A stretch of DNA of 64,000 bases from positions 1-64,000 of the forward strand of contig CAUYUJ010014331.1 of assembly GCA_963575745.1 (NCBI GenBank), read 5' to 3'. This DNA is from Prorocentrum cordatum. Lineage: Eukaryota; Sar; Dinophyceae; Prorocentrales; Prorocentraceae. Positions within the stretch are counted from its first letter, which is position 1; each line of letters starts with the position of its first letter. The notes below the pieces were generated by a model. The model was given only the letters and a program-made list of their open reading frames with translations, searched no databases and had not been told where the DNA came from. Position numbers and translations under genes: made by a program. Positions 39,943 through 51,140 of the stretch are shown piece by piece.

Positions 39943-42900
39943 ATGATGTTGGCTCAGGTCGAGGAGGTTACGCAGGGCGGCCAACGATTCGTTGGACTCG
40001 GTCAATCGCTCGATGGACGCGCATTCGAGGCAGATGTCGGACACATGTCGTGGACTCGGCCAACAGGCGGCACAGGAGTTGAGGGCCGTCAAGCACAGGA
40101 AAGCGCCGATCGAGTTGGAGGTGGCTGGTCACCGAGGACGACAGGAAATTGTCGACGGTGAGATCAAGAGGCTACGCACCGAGATAGAAGAGCAGCTTGG
40201 CATTGCACGTTCAGCTATTCCTACGCCGCTTCTCCGAACAGGCCCAGGAACCACCGCCTCGCGAGAAATCGACCCGTGTAGCGTCAGATGTCGGTGCGAT
40301 AAGTTCATGCCACAGCGGAACGTGTACAACCTCATGCGCGCGCGGCTGGTGGACGCACGCGTACGTGATGGTGAATGGGAGCTGGCGGCTGACCTGACGT
40401 CTTGAGTCAAAGGCATACATCGTGCGGATCAAGGGGCAGGCCAGCTTAGCTTCGAGGATGCTGGCACGCGCGTTCACGCTTCTTCGCCCGCAGCAGAGGG
40501 ATGGCCAGTGGCGGAAGTTCATGGGCGGAGCGGTCCACGGCACGGTGGCGAATATCAGTGCGGGCCCCGACAAGAACGCGGATACCGTCCAGAGAGATCT
40601 CGTGCCCAAGTGCGCGACGAAAGTGTTGTCAGAGACGGTCGTGGACAGGACGTTCTACATCGGCAAGCAGAGAGGGTCCGTGTCGACGAACTGGGAGCCG
40701 CTCGTCCAGATCGCACTGGCTCCCGACGCTGAAGTAGCTGACATCATGTTTGCGCAGGTCATCATCGTGTCGGAGGGCATCCAGCTCGCGCGGGTCGAAG
40801 GCCGCCTCCGCGATGCTCTGTGCGCGGGGGCGCGCGCGACCGAGTGGAGCATTTCGCAGGGCCCGAATTTGCTGGCCGGTGAGCATCTGGAAATCGCTCC
40901 GTTCCGCATCGGAAGTTGGAACGCAGCCGCTCTGCTCGCCGCGAGAGTAGAGCCAGGCGCGGCAAGTTCGCGCGCCTCAACTTTTTCCCCCTGGAACTTT
41001 CATTGCTGGCCAAGAGGTGCGCGGCGCTAATCGAGGGATTCCGGATTTCCTTCGCTCCATTAACCTTGCCTCGACGCGCGAAGGCTCGCGGACTGGCCCG
41101 CGGCTCTGGCCCCCCGCTGATCAAATGGATTGCAATCGTTTCAGGGCGAGTGGTACTTATTTGTTTTTAGCGTTGAATGGTTCGTCCTGGATTTCTCTTC
41201 CATCTCAATATTCATAAGCGTGATCCCTTTCGGCCCCTGGAGACTATCGCCCCATCGCATGTCCTTGTTCGGCTAGAACATGCTACGCATGGCCTGGTAG
41301 TTTAAATTCGGGCGCGCGGCTGCTCGGCCTCTCCTGCCTGGCGATTGCCCCGTGCCTCCTGCGCCGCCAGCCCCGCGAGTCCGGCGGGAAGCGATGAGGT
41401 CTCTCGCAGGGCTCGTCGCCGAGGACCCTTTCCACTGTCGCCCCAGCACTAAGCCTGTCTCGTTCACCGACCGCGCTCGCGTGGGCCATCCTAGGCGGAC
41501 GGCGAATCAGCGCTCGAGTGGAGGGGCTGTCGCGGGGCGCCGGAGGTTCCCAGGGCGAAAAATGGTGCCGGACCACGCCGCGGCTGCGGTTGCGCTCAGA
41601 GCCCGCGGGGAGACCCAGCCTGAAGTCCGCCCGATACCCTGGGCATTTAGTTCATTGGTGAAGAATGCAAATGCCCCCCCGAACGAGGCCATTGAAGTGG
41701 GGCCCCCGCAGGAGGTGGCGGTTCCAGATCTGCGCCGACTTTGCGGAATCAGATGAAACAGAGCTGCCCAAAATGCCATGGCTACAATAACGGTCATAAC
41801 GCCCGCCTCCTTGACGGCCCGATTCACGTCGTCCGCAGCGCGTGTCGGGCCGTGTCCAGTGGTGGCCAGACATTGGTTGCGAAGCCCCTGCAGTCCCGCT
41901 CGCACGCCCGCGATCGCATCTCGGTGGACACTGCGCGGCGAGAGGTGCGACTGGCGGATCCGGTTGTTTGTTATGCAAAAAACAGCGGCGTCGTCTCGCC
42001 GCCGCGGGGAAGCCGCGACGCAGGATAGACCCCGCCCCGCTAGGGCAGCTGGGCAATTCCAGGATGAGCGCTTGAAGCATCGAATTAGAGCACGAGCTAA
42101 ACGTGCCTGGTCAAGCTGCGGCGCATGGCCCTTGGCCGCGACGCGCCCCCCTACGCGGCGCGGGAAACAAGTTCGTGGAGTGGGTGTCTGGCGCGCTAGC
42201 GTGGCGTACGCCTTGAGCGGCGAGCCGCTGCCCGGCGGTTCCAGTCGCGCCTTCGGCATCTTCGCGCCCGAACGGGGGCTGGCCCAGTGATTTTCAGGGA
42301 GCTGCGCGGGGCGCCTCTGAGACACGGCCCTCTGGCTTCAAAAACAGTTTCAACGAGACCTTTACGGGGGCCATCTTCATTTTTCGGGCGAGACGGCTTC
42401 CCGGGGGCCTCGACGAGTCCGACGCGTTTTCGTCCGAGGGCGGAATGCGGGGGGCATCGTCCTGAGGCTCGATTCGCGCGCTGGGGCGCTAGGTCTCTAT
42501 GCCCCCCCAGAAGCAGGCGCTTCGACTTCAGGGGCGCGCTCCCGTCGATGTCGCAGGCGCGGCTCCTGCTGGTGGTCTAGTCTACGCTGATCCCTGAGCC
42601 TCTGGAGGCGTTCGCCCTCTTGCTTTATTCCGACGTCATATGCCTGGGGCCCTGGGCGGGGGCGCCTCGGAGTTATCGCGATCGCGAGCGGCATTTTCTG
42701 ACGCCGTCCCAGATCGGGAGTGCTCTTCTCTGTGGGCCTGGGCCCCTTCTTGCGCGAAATGAAGACGGGCCACGGGCGCGGCCGCGCTTGCGCGGAGGGC
42801 GCTGGCGCGATTCCTGGAAACCTGCGCCGCCTCAGACAAGTCCAGTTGGAGGACATTGGCAACCTTGCTATGAAGACGATCGTGCGCGCGTTGGCATCCC

Positions 42901-44011
42901 TGGGCCGGCTGCAGCGCCGTTCTGCAGCGCCGATGCGTTCAATGGCTGGAAAGATCCATCGCCGTTTGGAAGGGCTTCAAGCGGTGCCCCAAAGTGGAGC
43001 GCCCAAGCATGCGGCCTGGCCTCGGAGCGCGCGGGGGCGAGTGGCTTGTGCCGCGGAGGAAGCTTTGCGAGCGCTATGAGAGAATTGCAGCGGCAGGCAT
43101 GACGATGGAGATCGCCGTGCGCATATAACCGAATATGCGTCACAGTCCTGGGCTATGTTTCGCAACTTACGTTTCTCCCGGCATCCATGGTCAACGTTGC
43201 GTCCGCGCGTTTTTTTACAATAATGCAACGATGCCCCGCTCCCGCCCTGGGCGCGCCGACTGTCGATTGGCTTCGCATCTCCTCGCGGGAAAGGGGCGAG
43301 CTCACGCTGGCATTGAGGCGCTCAACCTGGCAAGCCGCATGCCCGCGGCGCCGCAGATTTTCGAAGCGCGGCGCCCAGCTCTCGAGGACATGAAGGGAGC
43401 TGCAATGGCCCGTCTCCCCATCCAGAGCTGTGTCCGTGGCCAGGTATCTCCCGACTCCTGGCGCTCTCGCCCCCTGGCGCTGGCCTCAGAGGAAGCGAGT
43501 CCGGGCTTCCCGGCGGGCCCCAGCTTCTTTGCTGCTGGTAGAGAGGCTCTCAGAATTATTTTGGGTTTTTGTCGCGACAGCCCTTCTTGGAAAAGCTTGT
43601 CATGTTCGAAGGACTCATTACAGAGAGTTGCGAGACCAGTTGTGCCCCGATCGCGCGCAGCGTATTTTCATTGAGAGGTTGAGAAAATCACTTCCCGATA
43701 GAGATGGAAGATTGACCTGGCAGATTGGCAAGCACATTGAGACGCCATCGCCTCCCCCCCGTGGCGAGAGCCTCTGTTGGGCGTGGACGGCGGAACACAA
43801 TTCCCAAATCCTCTCCGATTGCGTTCTAGGCTGCAGCGGCTGCCTTGACAAGTCCCTTCAAAAGTGGAGTTTCTTTGTCTTCCTGCATCTAACTACCAAC
43901 TCCATGGGAGGCCCCCCTCTTGTAGCCCTCCTTTTCTTTCAGGTTCGGAATGTGCCATGCCATCCTAGTCGGTATGCGTTCCAATATGTGATGCGCGCTT
44001 TGTTTGCATAG
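39943..44011 (+). pseudogene. Nearly full-length decayed LINE
   Basis: ORF1-like part: MLAQVEEVTQ (39943), then in another frame a charged, coiled-coil-like stretch (LRAVKHRKAPIELEVAG, GEIKRLRTEIEEQLGIARS) and, in a third frame, FYIGKQRGSVSTNWEPLVQI (about 40650-40715). The endonuclease starts at IGSWNAAALL (40908-40937). Pieces of reverse transcriptase follow from about 42200: FAPERGLAQ, LGPFLREMKTGHGRGRACA, EDIGNLAMKTIVRALASLG. Next comes GARGGEWLVPRRKLCERYER with AAGMTMEIAVR (to a stop at 43126), and after a frameshift YNRICVTVLGYVSQLTFL (43121 on). Stops and frameshifts throughout. No intact QGxPLS or FADD box was found; EDIG may be a changed catalytic block. Recognition of the family is from memory of its block order. 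Confidence 0.7.
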
Positions 44012-44164
44012 CTAACGAGGCTCGCGCCGTATTTCGCTAGTCGTCTTGTGCTGCTGCCGCGCCGGCGCCTTTATCGCCCGCCCAGAGAGTCTCCGTCATC
44101 TGCCCGGTCAGATTGCAGGTGGAATTGCCGAGTAGTTCGACCAGGTGAGGGCGCAGCGCGCCCT
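44012..44164. other. Unassigned spacer
   Basis: May hold the LINE 3-prime end. No poly-A or target duplication found. Confidence 0.3.
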
Positions 44165-44518
44165 CGGCGATTCGCGAGGGGAAGGAGGAGGAAGAGGAGG
44201 AGGAGGAGGAGGAGGAGGAGAAAAACAGGAGGGAAATGAGGGGAGGATGAGGCAGGAGGCGGAGGAGGGAGGAAGAGCAGGAAGGAGGAGCAACGAGGAG
44301 GAATATGAGGAGGAGGAGGAGGAGGAGGAGGAGGAGGAGGAGGAGGAGGAGGATGCAGCAGCAGCAGCAGCAGCAGCAGCATGGAGCAGGACAAGGACCA
44401 TGACAGGGAGCAGGAGGACCAGGAGCAGGACCAGGACCAGGAGCAGGAGGACCAGGAGGAGGAGGAGGAGGACCAGGACCAGGACCAGGACCAGGACCAG
44501 GAGCAGGAGGAAAAGCCG
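44165..44518. repeat. GGA, CAG and GACCAG repeats
   Basis: GGA purine tract (to about 44350), a short (GCA)n at 44354-44381, then AGGACCAGGACCAGGAGC hexamers to 44515. Confidence 0.85.
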
Positions 44519-44689
44519 TCCGAGCGTGGGGCCGGCCGGCCGCCGGCGCAGGCGGCGCAGGCGCCCGAGGCCCTGGCCGTGGCCGTGCTGCAGGCCGGCC
44601 CCCCCCCCCCGAGCGCGGCCGCGGCGCGGCGCGGCGCGGCGTGGCGTGGCGCGCGGGGGCTTCCCGGTCGGTGGTGGGGCGGGGGGGGG
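44519..44689 (+). other. GC-rich exon-like spacer
   Basis: The plus frame reads PSERGAGRPPAQAAQAPEAL and AVAVLQAGPP with G/C third positions, followed by a C-run and GCGGCGC repeats. Too short to support a gene. Confidence 0.25.
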
Positions 44690-44931
44690 GGGGAGGGAGG
44701 AGGAGGAGGAGGAGGAGGAGGAGGAGGAGGAGGAGGAGGAGGAGGAGGAGGAGGAGGAGGAGGAGGCGGAGGCGGAGGCGGAGGCGGAGGCGGAGGAGGA
44801 GGAGAGGAGGAGGAGGAGGCGGAGGAGGAGGAGGATGGAGGAGGAGGAGGAGGAGGAGGAGGGTTCCCGGTCGGTGGTGGGGCGGGGGGGGGGTCGGGAG
44901 CCTCGAGACGGGGGTCAATGCAGACGGGGGT
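44690..44931. repeat. (GGA)n tract with GGCGGA
   Basis: GGA to about 44765, GGCGGA hexamers, GGA again to 44862. GGTTCCCGGTCGGTGGTGG (44862) duplicates 44659-44680. Confidence 0.9.
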
Positions 44932-45070
44932 CAGCCAGGGCGCTGGATCCTGCAGGATCCTGCGAAGACCCCCTCTGGCTGACCCGGGTTAGCGAGCCGC
45001 TCGTGGCCGCGAGGCGGCCGCGCCTAGTGGCTGACCCGGGTTTGCGAAGACCTGCGTTGCAGTTTTTTTG
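44932..45070. repeat. Repeat J, copy 2 (fold-back)
   Basis: GGGGTCAGCCAGGG pairs with CCCTCTGGCTGACCC around CTGGATCCTGCAGGATCC. Two further GCTGACCCGGGTTTGCGAAG modules follow. Confidence 0.6.
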
Positions 45071-45261
45071 TTCCTGCTGACCCGGGTCTGGATTGACCCA
45101 AGATCCCCGAGGGGGGGGGCTTCCCGCCCGGTGGTCCCGTCGTCGACGGCAGTCGTTCGATGGTGCTCAGTGGGCCATCTGGCCCGAAGGGCCCTTGTGG
45201 TGGCGGAACGCGCCGCCTCCCTCCACTTTCCGCTCGGGGCTCGATCCAAGACACGGGGCTT
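45071..45261. other. Unassigned spacer
   Basis: Nothing recognised. Confidence 0.3.
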
Positions 45262-45352
45262 GGGCCCCGCAGACGGGGTCCGAGTAGATTGGGTCGGAGG
45301 GTCGTGCCGCATCCCCGATGCGGCGCAATCCTCTGACCACATCTACCCCTAC
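45262..45352. mobile_element. TIR element A, short internal-deletion copy
   Basis: GGGGTCCGAGTAGATTGGGT then CGGAGGGTCGTGCCGCATC is followed almost at once by the inverse arm GATGCGGCGCAATCCTCTGA. Nearly only termini remain. Confidence 0.6.
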
Positions 45353-46061
45353 CCCCTGTGTGAGACCTCTGACGTCAGTAAGAAGAGGGCCAGTACGAGG
45401 ACTACGAAGAGGCGCAGAGACGAAGAAGGATCGCGAAGAACGCTTCTGAGGCAGGTCTTTGGGGGAAGGCGGGGGGCAACGTTGGCCCCACGATCCCTGG
45501 AGAGGAGGGGGCAGTCGCCGTCGGCTCTTTGAAATTTTCTCGCCTCGGGGTGCTTGCCGTCAGGGGCCTGAGGAACCTGAGACTGAGGCTGCCAGCACCG
45601 CGCGTGATGCGCTTCATGGCGTCAGGGGCGGCCCAACCGACCCCTAGCAGACCATCCCCTGCCGTGACGTCCCCCTCGCCTCGCCACAAGACTCACGTAT
45701 GCGGCCAGAGGGAAGCTTGAAAGGCGAGGATGACGTCACGGAAGGCAATGATTTGCTAAGGGTTGGTTAGGCCGCGGGCTCTCGGTTTTCTCCTCGATTC
45801 GGGAGCTCCTGGGGCCCGTCGCGGGTGATGGCCCCGCGGCCCAGGACCCGGTTCCAGCAGTCGACCCGCTTCCTGCATGCGAAGTCTTGCTGCGTCGTTC
45901 CGAACCGGGGTGCCCCGCGCCAAAACTCTGATCCCCACGGATTCCCCGGGCGCCGTTCTGCCCCCGCGCGCGTGGGAAAAGGCAGAGGCAGGGCGTGTCC
46001 GGGGGGCGTGGGGGAAGGAGGTTCTCTGAGCAGGCCCAGTGTGAGCACGGGAGGTCTCCAG
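45353..46061. other. Unassigned stretch
   Basis: No gene or repeat recognised. Confidence 0.35.
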
Positions 46062-46237
46062 GTATAGGGCGACGACATCTATACATATCCACTGCTCCCG
46101 GCCAGGCCAATCCTGGGCCCAAGAGCTGTGTATACGCCCTCCTGGCTTGGCCAGGGAGGCATATACACCGCTCCTGGGCCCAGGATGGGCCTGGCCAGGA
46201 GCAGTGGATATGCATAGATCTCGTCGCCCTAAGGTAC
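46062..46237. repeat. Large fold-back H
   Basis: Two arms of about 84 bp are inverted copies around a loop of about 5 nt. Left arm: AGGGCGACGACATCTATACA, TATCCACTGCTCCCGGCCAG, CAATCCTGGGCCCAAGAGCT, GTGTATACGCCCTCCTGG. The right arm mirrors this with scattered changes. The transcript would form one long hairpin. A deleted relative is at 22690-22795. Confidence 0.8.
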
Positions 46238-47457
46238 AGGGCAGGATGACTGCTTCACATGTTCGGCTCCCACGTGCGCTTCCTCGGGGGGCGCAGCTAG
46301 TGGTGCGTCCTTCTGCGGCCCACTCGCGAACCCCGTCGTCGCCGCCGGCGAGCGTTGCCGAAGCAAGGACGGGCAAGAGCGTGTCCAGGGCAGCGATCGA
46401 TCCACGGCAGCACGTAAATGACAACGGCACAGACAATTCGTGAAGAGTGTTGGCTGCCAGCTGCCAGGAGTACTGGGTGGTGGTAATCACGTGAGTGCAC
46501 ATGTCTAGCACGTTTGAGGCTACGGCCTCCAGACCATGCCCGAATGGACACGGGCGCGCACTCCGGCGCTCGTTCGTTCGTCGTCGCCGAACTCTCAGAG
46601 ATTCATCCCGACGTGGCCATTTGGGCGCACCTGCGTCCGTCTTCTCCGTCGTCGAAGACGGGTGCGTCGACGACGACGACGACGACGACGGCGACGGCGA
46701 CGTCAACGACGACCCCCTCACATTGGCCCTTGGAACTCCTCCTGCCTTCTGGCTAGGCTTCCGAGCGAGATCCAGCCGTGGCCGCGAGGACGCCACTGGA
46801 GTCTCAAAGAGGCCCAGGAACCTTTAAGACGGTACCAGAGCTTCGATCCCCGGCCATCGATCGACCGCGCTGCCGACCCGTAATCCGCTGAAGCTGTGTG
46901 CCTGGCTCCCTCCCGGGGCCCATCGCTGTCCGACGACGACGGACCTCGAAATCCGTTCGGAATCGGTCCCCCCGACCCCTCCCAGGGTGCGTTTCATCCT
47001 GACCAGTTTCTCGTCGCGGATCGATGCCTGTCGGCCCCGCGGCCGGACGCTGGCCTCCAGAGGGCGGAGATCGGGGGACAAAAAAAGCATATCTCGATCC
47101 GCGAACTTTGAGTTCTTGCTGCGGGTCGATCCGCTTGGTTTCGAATCCGTTCCTGGTTCCTCGAATCCTGGTTATTCCCCTCCCCTGTATCGATGTCCGA
47201 CGGCCCCAGGCCCGAAGACGACGACCACGAGCACGGCGACGGCAAGAGTGACCACGACGAGTTCGCCGAAGAGCGACGACGGACGCGCCGGTCCTGCGGC
47301 GGCGGCGCAGGGCCGTTTCCTGTCCTGAATATGTCTCGGATCTTGTGAGCTGGAGCCTCCCCCATCGATCATCGATCGTTTCCGATCCTCGATTCCCCTC
47401 GATCCCTCCCCGATCCTCGATTCGTCCTCCTCGGCACTCCTCGGTCATCGATCCCTT
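46238..47457. other. Mostly unassigned; small CGA tract
   Basis: CGACGACGACGACG at 46666-46690. Around 47340-47460 there are repeated TCGATC/CGATCC motifs. Open frames without recognised products. Confidence 0.4.
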
Positions 47458-47600
47458 CGGTAGCAAATCATAGGAGCCTTGTATCCCGCAGTGATTCTGT
47501 CTTCAGAATGCACTGGAGTCGATGAGCGTCTGGTTAAGCGTCGATGAGCTTCGATCCGCGCGAGCCAAAAAGATGGTTTGGGAGGCTTCCGTGAGTTCCC
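47458..47600 (+). repeat. Dispersed repeat O, partial copy
   Basis: GTAGCAAATCATAGGAGCCT, AGAATGCACTGGAGTCGATG and AAGCGTCGATGAGC match the middle of O. Confidence 0.5.
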
Positions 47601-47809
47601 GCACAACATCCCTCTCCTCCTCGATCCTCGCGACCCTCCCCGACCCCTCGAGCTCCCTCCCCGCGCCCCCAGGACGCCCGGCGCGCGGCGCAGCCGCAGC
47701 CGACCCCGCGCCCGACGCGCCCCGAGCCACTAGAGGACGCGGCGGCCTTCCCCCCCGGCCGGCCTGGCACTGCCTGGCCCTCTTGACAGGCGGCGGGCGC
47801 CTACTGTCT
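47601..47809. other. Unassigned spacer
   Basis: GC-rich, pyrimidine-biased. Nothing recognised. Confidence 0.3.
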
Positions 47810-47930
47810 GGGCCTCCCAGATGAGGTCGGAGCAGAAGGGGTCGGAGGATCGGGCTGCATCGCCGACACGTCGGCAAAGCGGTTCGCTGTGGAGCCCGAT
47901 GCTCTCCACGGCATCGCCGATGCCCAGCAC
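47810..47930 (+). repeat. TIR element A, left part
   Basis: GGGCCTCCCAGATGAGGTCG, GGTCGGAGGATCGG and GTGGAGCCCGATGCTCTCCA. Confidence 0.6.
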
Positions 47931-48464
47931 TTCCTGGTCCTCACTGCCTTGGCACGCAGGCGCCTATTTGTAAGGCTTCGGGCTGCTCACGGACAGCCCT
48001 CCCCAGGAAGTCTTGGGCAGCCTCAATAGGACCCCCGAATACTCCCAGCTGGCCTCAGCAGTCCCCCCGACCCCCCGACTAGTCCGGGGCGGTCGCAACA
48101 CCTTGCCTGGGGCGCTCCGCGCCCCAGGGTGGAGATGTTGAGATGGGGCTAGTTACTCGGGGGGGCCTGATGGGGCCAGCTGGGACTACTCAGGGGGCCT
48201 GTTGAGGCCACCTGGGACTTTGGGGGGAGCTGTTTGCGCGCAACCCGAAGCCTTACCAACGCCCGTATATGCTCCATTTCGATCCGATCCGTACGATTCG
48301 ATATCGAATCCGCCAGCTCGATCCGATTCGGTTCCGATATGCCGACGATCCGAGTTGTTTTCAAGCCCTTTCCGATGCGGCCCGATTAGATGCACATTCC
48401 GATCCAATCTGATATCCCGATTCGGTGCGGGCTGCTCCCAGAGGCAACGTCAGGGTGGCATGGG
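47931..48464. other. Unassigned stretch
   Basis: GGGGGGCCTG-type units near 48150-48240 and CGATCCGAT motifs at 48270-48420. No gene. Confidence 0.35.
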
Positions 48465-48622
48465 CTCAGCCGGAGGATTCATGCATCCCCCAATCGCCCA
48501 TGCATCGCCGACAGGGACCCGAGCGCCTACCCCGCCGAGGACCGTGCGGCATCGCTGTCGGGGGCCTATCGCCGATCTATCGGCGATGCATCGCCGATGC
48601 AAGCTCGATGCTTCCCACCCCC
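48465..48622 (+). repeat. Dispersed repeat N, copy 3
   Basis: CGCCCATGCATCGCCGACAG, CGGCATCGCTGTCGGGGGCC and ATCGGCGATGCATCGCCGAT, then AGCTCGATGCTTCCC, which appears inverted at 27523-27578. Confidence 0.65.
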
Positions 48623-49012
48623 TGCTGCGCTGCTGCTAACGGCTGGACAAGACGCTGTCTGTAGCCGTGCACACCTTACCTGCCCCCCCCCGCCCGGCAA
48701 GGACCTGGGCGGGAGGGGGGGCCCATCAGGGAAGGGGTGAGAACAGAAGGAAGAGGTAAGACAAAATTGTGGGGCTCGATGCTTCCCCCCTGCGCTGGTC
48801 CCCCCCCCCCGCGCGTGCCCCCTCGTCTGGTGGTTGCGGAGGATCAGCGGCCTGCGCCCCCCTCTCTCCGTCGGGGTGGCCGCCGCGGGGGCGAGGCGGC
48901 CACCCAGGCCTCCGACGACTGGATTTTTTTGTTGGAGCCCGCAGTCTTTTCCTCGACTTCTCCGCCCGTGGCTCTCGCTGTCGCCCATCTCGAGCTCGAC
49001 GTTCCCCTCCCT
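48623..49012. other. Unassigned stretch
   Basis: GC-rich with C-runs. A second GGCTCGATGCTTCCC occurs at 48774. Confidence 0.35.
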
Positions 49013-49209
49013 GATGGTCCGCTACCGAAAATTTCCGGTAGCGCTCCGCAGAGATCGGTCGCTACCGAAACACCGAAATGTAGCGCCCAATACCGGTATC
49101 AGACCGTTCTGAAATCCGCTGTCTCAACGCCCTCAAACGAAGATCCGCTCGCTACCGAAATTCGGGGTGCGTCGGAATCGCTACCGAAAATTTCCGGTAC
49201 CAGACCATC
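49013..49209. mobile_element. TIR element E (197 bp)
   Basis: The left terminus GATGGTCCGCTACCGAAAAT, TTCCGGTAGCG and the reverse complement of the right terminus, GATGGTCTGGTACCGGAAAT, TTTCGGTAGCG, are inverted over 31 bp. CGCTACCGAAA recurs inside. No target duplication is obvious. Confidence 0.7.
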
Positions 49210-49388
49210 TGGGCTCGCATCGGGCCGGCCGGCCCCCCCCCCGAAGGTTGCCCCTGACACCCACGAGCGCGCGGCCTCTCGAGGAAGCGTGCGCGGCCAG
49301 CTCCCCGGAGCGCCCGAGGGCGCCCACGCGGCGGGTTCCCACGAGGTGGGCTCGGGTTTTTGATTGTGTTCGGCGGCCAGCCCGCGGA
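49210..49388. other. Unassigned spacer
   Basis: GC-rich. No feature. Confidence 0.3.
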
Positions 49389-49566
49389 GGAGGCGAGGGG
49401 GGGAAGGCCTTCTCAGAAGGCCCTCGGCAGTCCCCCGGCCTTCGGAGAAGACTCCCAGGCCGTCCCCGAAACCACAGACAACTGCTCGGAAGGCCAGGGC
49501 GCTTCTGAGAAGCCCCGCCGCCTTCTGAGAAGGCCCTCTCCTTCTCACTTCCCCCCCTCGCTCGCC
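49389..49566. repeat. Fold-back repeat V, best copy
   Basis: GGCGAGGGGGGGAAGGCCTT, CTCAGAAGGC pairs with GCCTTCTGAGAAGGCCCTCT, CCTTCTCACTTCC. Inner CTTCGGAGAAG and CTTCTGAGAAG palindromes. Confidence 0.6.
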
Positions 49567-49599
49567 GCCGATGCGCAGAGGTCGGGGAACAGAGAACGG

Positions 49600-49735
49600 C
49601 ACAAGCATCATTTCTCTGGGCTTTCCCGGCGGCGTCTCTGGCGCCGCCCCTGGGGCGCTCCGCGCGCACGGGAGGGGGGTCCAGGGCCGATCCAGGAAAT
49701 CCACGCGGACCTACGAGACATCATGTTTATACCGT
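49600..49735. repeat. TIR element B, right half
   Basis: GGCGGCGTCTCTGGCGCCGC core, then GGGCCGATCCAGGAAATCCA, CGCGGACCTACGAGACATCA, TGTTTATACCG. Confidence 0.55.
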
Positions 49736-50270
49736 CTTCTGTTCCTCGAAATCAATCAAATTTTCTACATTGGATACTGAGGGACATGAGGCCAATCCGC
49801 TCACAACCTACGGCACGGTGGGAATTTGAGAAGGGGGAGAGGAAGGAGAACCCGTACCCCTCCCCCTCGCAATCAACTCCCACAACCCCCACATCGCTCC
49901 TCTCCACCCGAAAGCCCTCCTCTCATCTCTCTCCCCTCCATCCCACTCTCCCCATTCCTCGCCCCACCCCTCCCACATCCCGCTCCCACATCCGCATCTC
50001 TTTCGCACCTCTTTCCCCTCTCCCCCATATACCCCTCTCTCCCCCCATGCCTCTTTGGCCTGCAAGCGGCTTCGCGCCTTGCACGCCCCCGGCATTGATC
50101 CCCCATCATGGGATCGTTTTCGCGGACAGTCAAGTTCCAAGTTCTCGGTTCCCCATGCTTCTCTCTCTCTCTCAATCCCCAGTCCCTCTCCCTCTCTCCC
50201 GCGCTCGCTCCGTCTCCCCCTCTCCCTCCAGGGCACGCCCAGAGGCCCTGCATCTTCACCTCGCGCCCTC
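49736..50270. repeat. Long polypyrimidine region
   Basis: 49840-50270 is CTCCC, TCTCTC and CCCAT-rich on the plus strand, not a simple triplet array. Confidence 0.6.
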
Positions 50271-51044
50271 CCCGCGCGTTGCCGACTCACCCCGCCGGCC
50301 ATTGTAAGTACCCCACGGAGGCCCGGGCAGGGCTCAGGCGGCGTCTGCCGCCTCCCCGCCCGCACCACGCCCCCCCCCGCGCGCGCGCCCTCTGGGTCGA
50401 GGACCGGGCGCTCCAGCCGCGGGCCGCCAGCCAGAAGGGCATCCCGGCCGCGCCGACGGCGGAGGATCGCCGTCGTCGGTTTCGTCGTCGTCGGCCTGTT
50501 GGTGTTGTCGTCGTCGTCGGCTTCGTCGTCGTCGTCGTCGGCGCTGTCGCCGTCGACTTCGTCAGCGTCGTCATCGGCTTCGTCGGCTTCGTCGACGTCG
50601 TCGCCGTCGGCTTCGTCATCGTCCTCGTCGTCGTCGTCGTTCTGGTCGTCCTCCTCCGCCTCTTGCCCTCCTGTGGAGGAGAAGGGGGGGGTGAAGAGTT
50701 CGAGGAGAAGCACGGGCGGAGGAAGAGGAAGAGGAGGAGGATGACGACGACGAGACACGACACACCTGTTGTCCACGAGGACGACGAGGTGGAGCAGAAA
50801 CATAAGCAAAGAAGCAAGAGGACGAAGGGCAGGAGACGAGGAGGAACACGAGGGGGCGGATAAGGATGGAGGGGATGAAGGCGGGAGGGATAAGGAGGAG
50901 CAGCAGCAGAAAAAGGCGGAGGCGGCGAGAGACGGGGAATATGGAGGATGGTAATGGGGGGAGGACTGATGAACGACGGGCGAACAGCGTACAGTGGCAG
51001 AGTACGAGGAGGATTGTGATGATAAGGAGGTGGTTGAAGAGGGG
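50271..51044. repeat. CGT triplet array, then purine-rich DNA
   Basis: CGTCGTCGG and CGTCGTCGT triplets at 50465-50645. 50660-50990 is rich in GGA, GACGA and AAGG on the plus strand. Confidence 0.7.
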
Positions 51045-51096
51045 AATGATGATGCTGATGATGCTGGTGCTGATGCTGATGCTGCTGCTGATGATT

Positions 51097-51140
<44 letters not shown>

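Noticed and set aside
42287-42325. Long minus-strand frame (41507-42325) as a gene
   Set aside because: It is antisense to the decayed LINE, whose plus-strand block order is more convincing.
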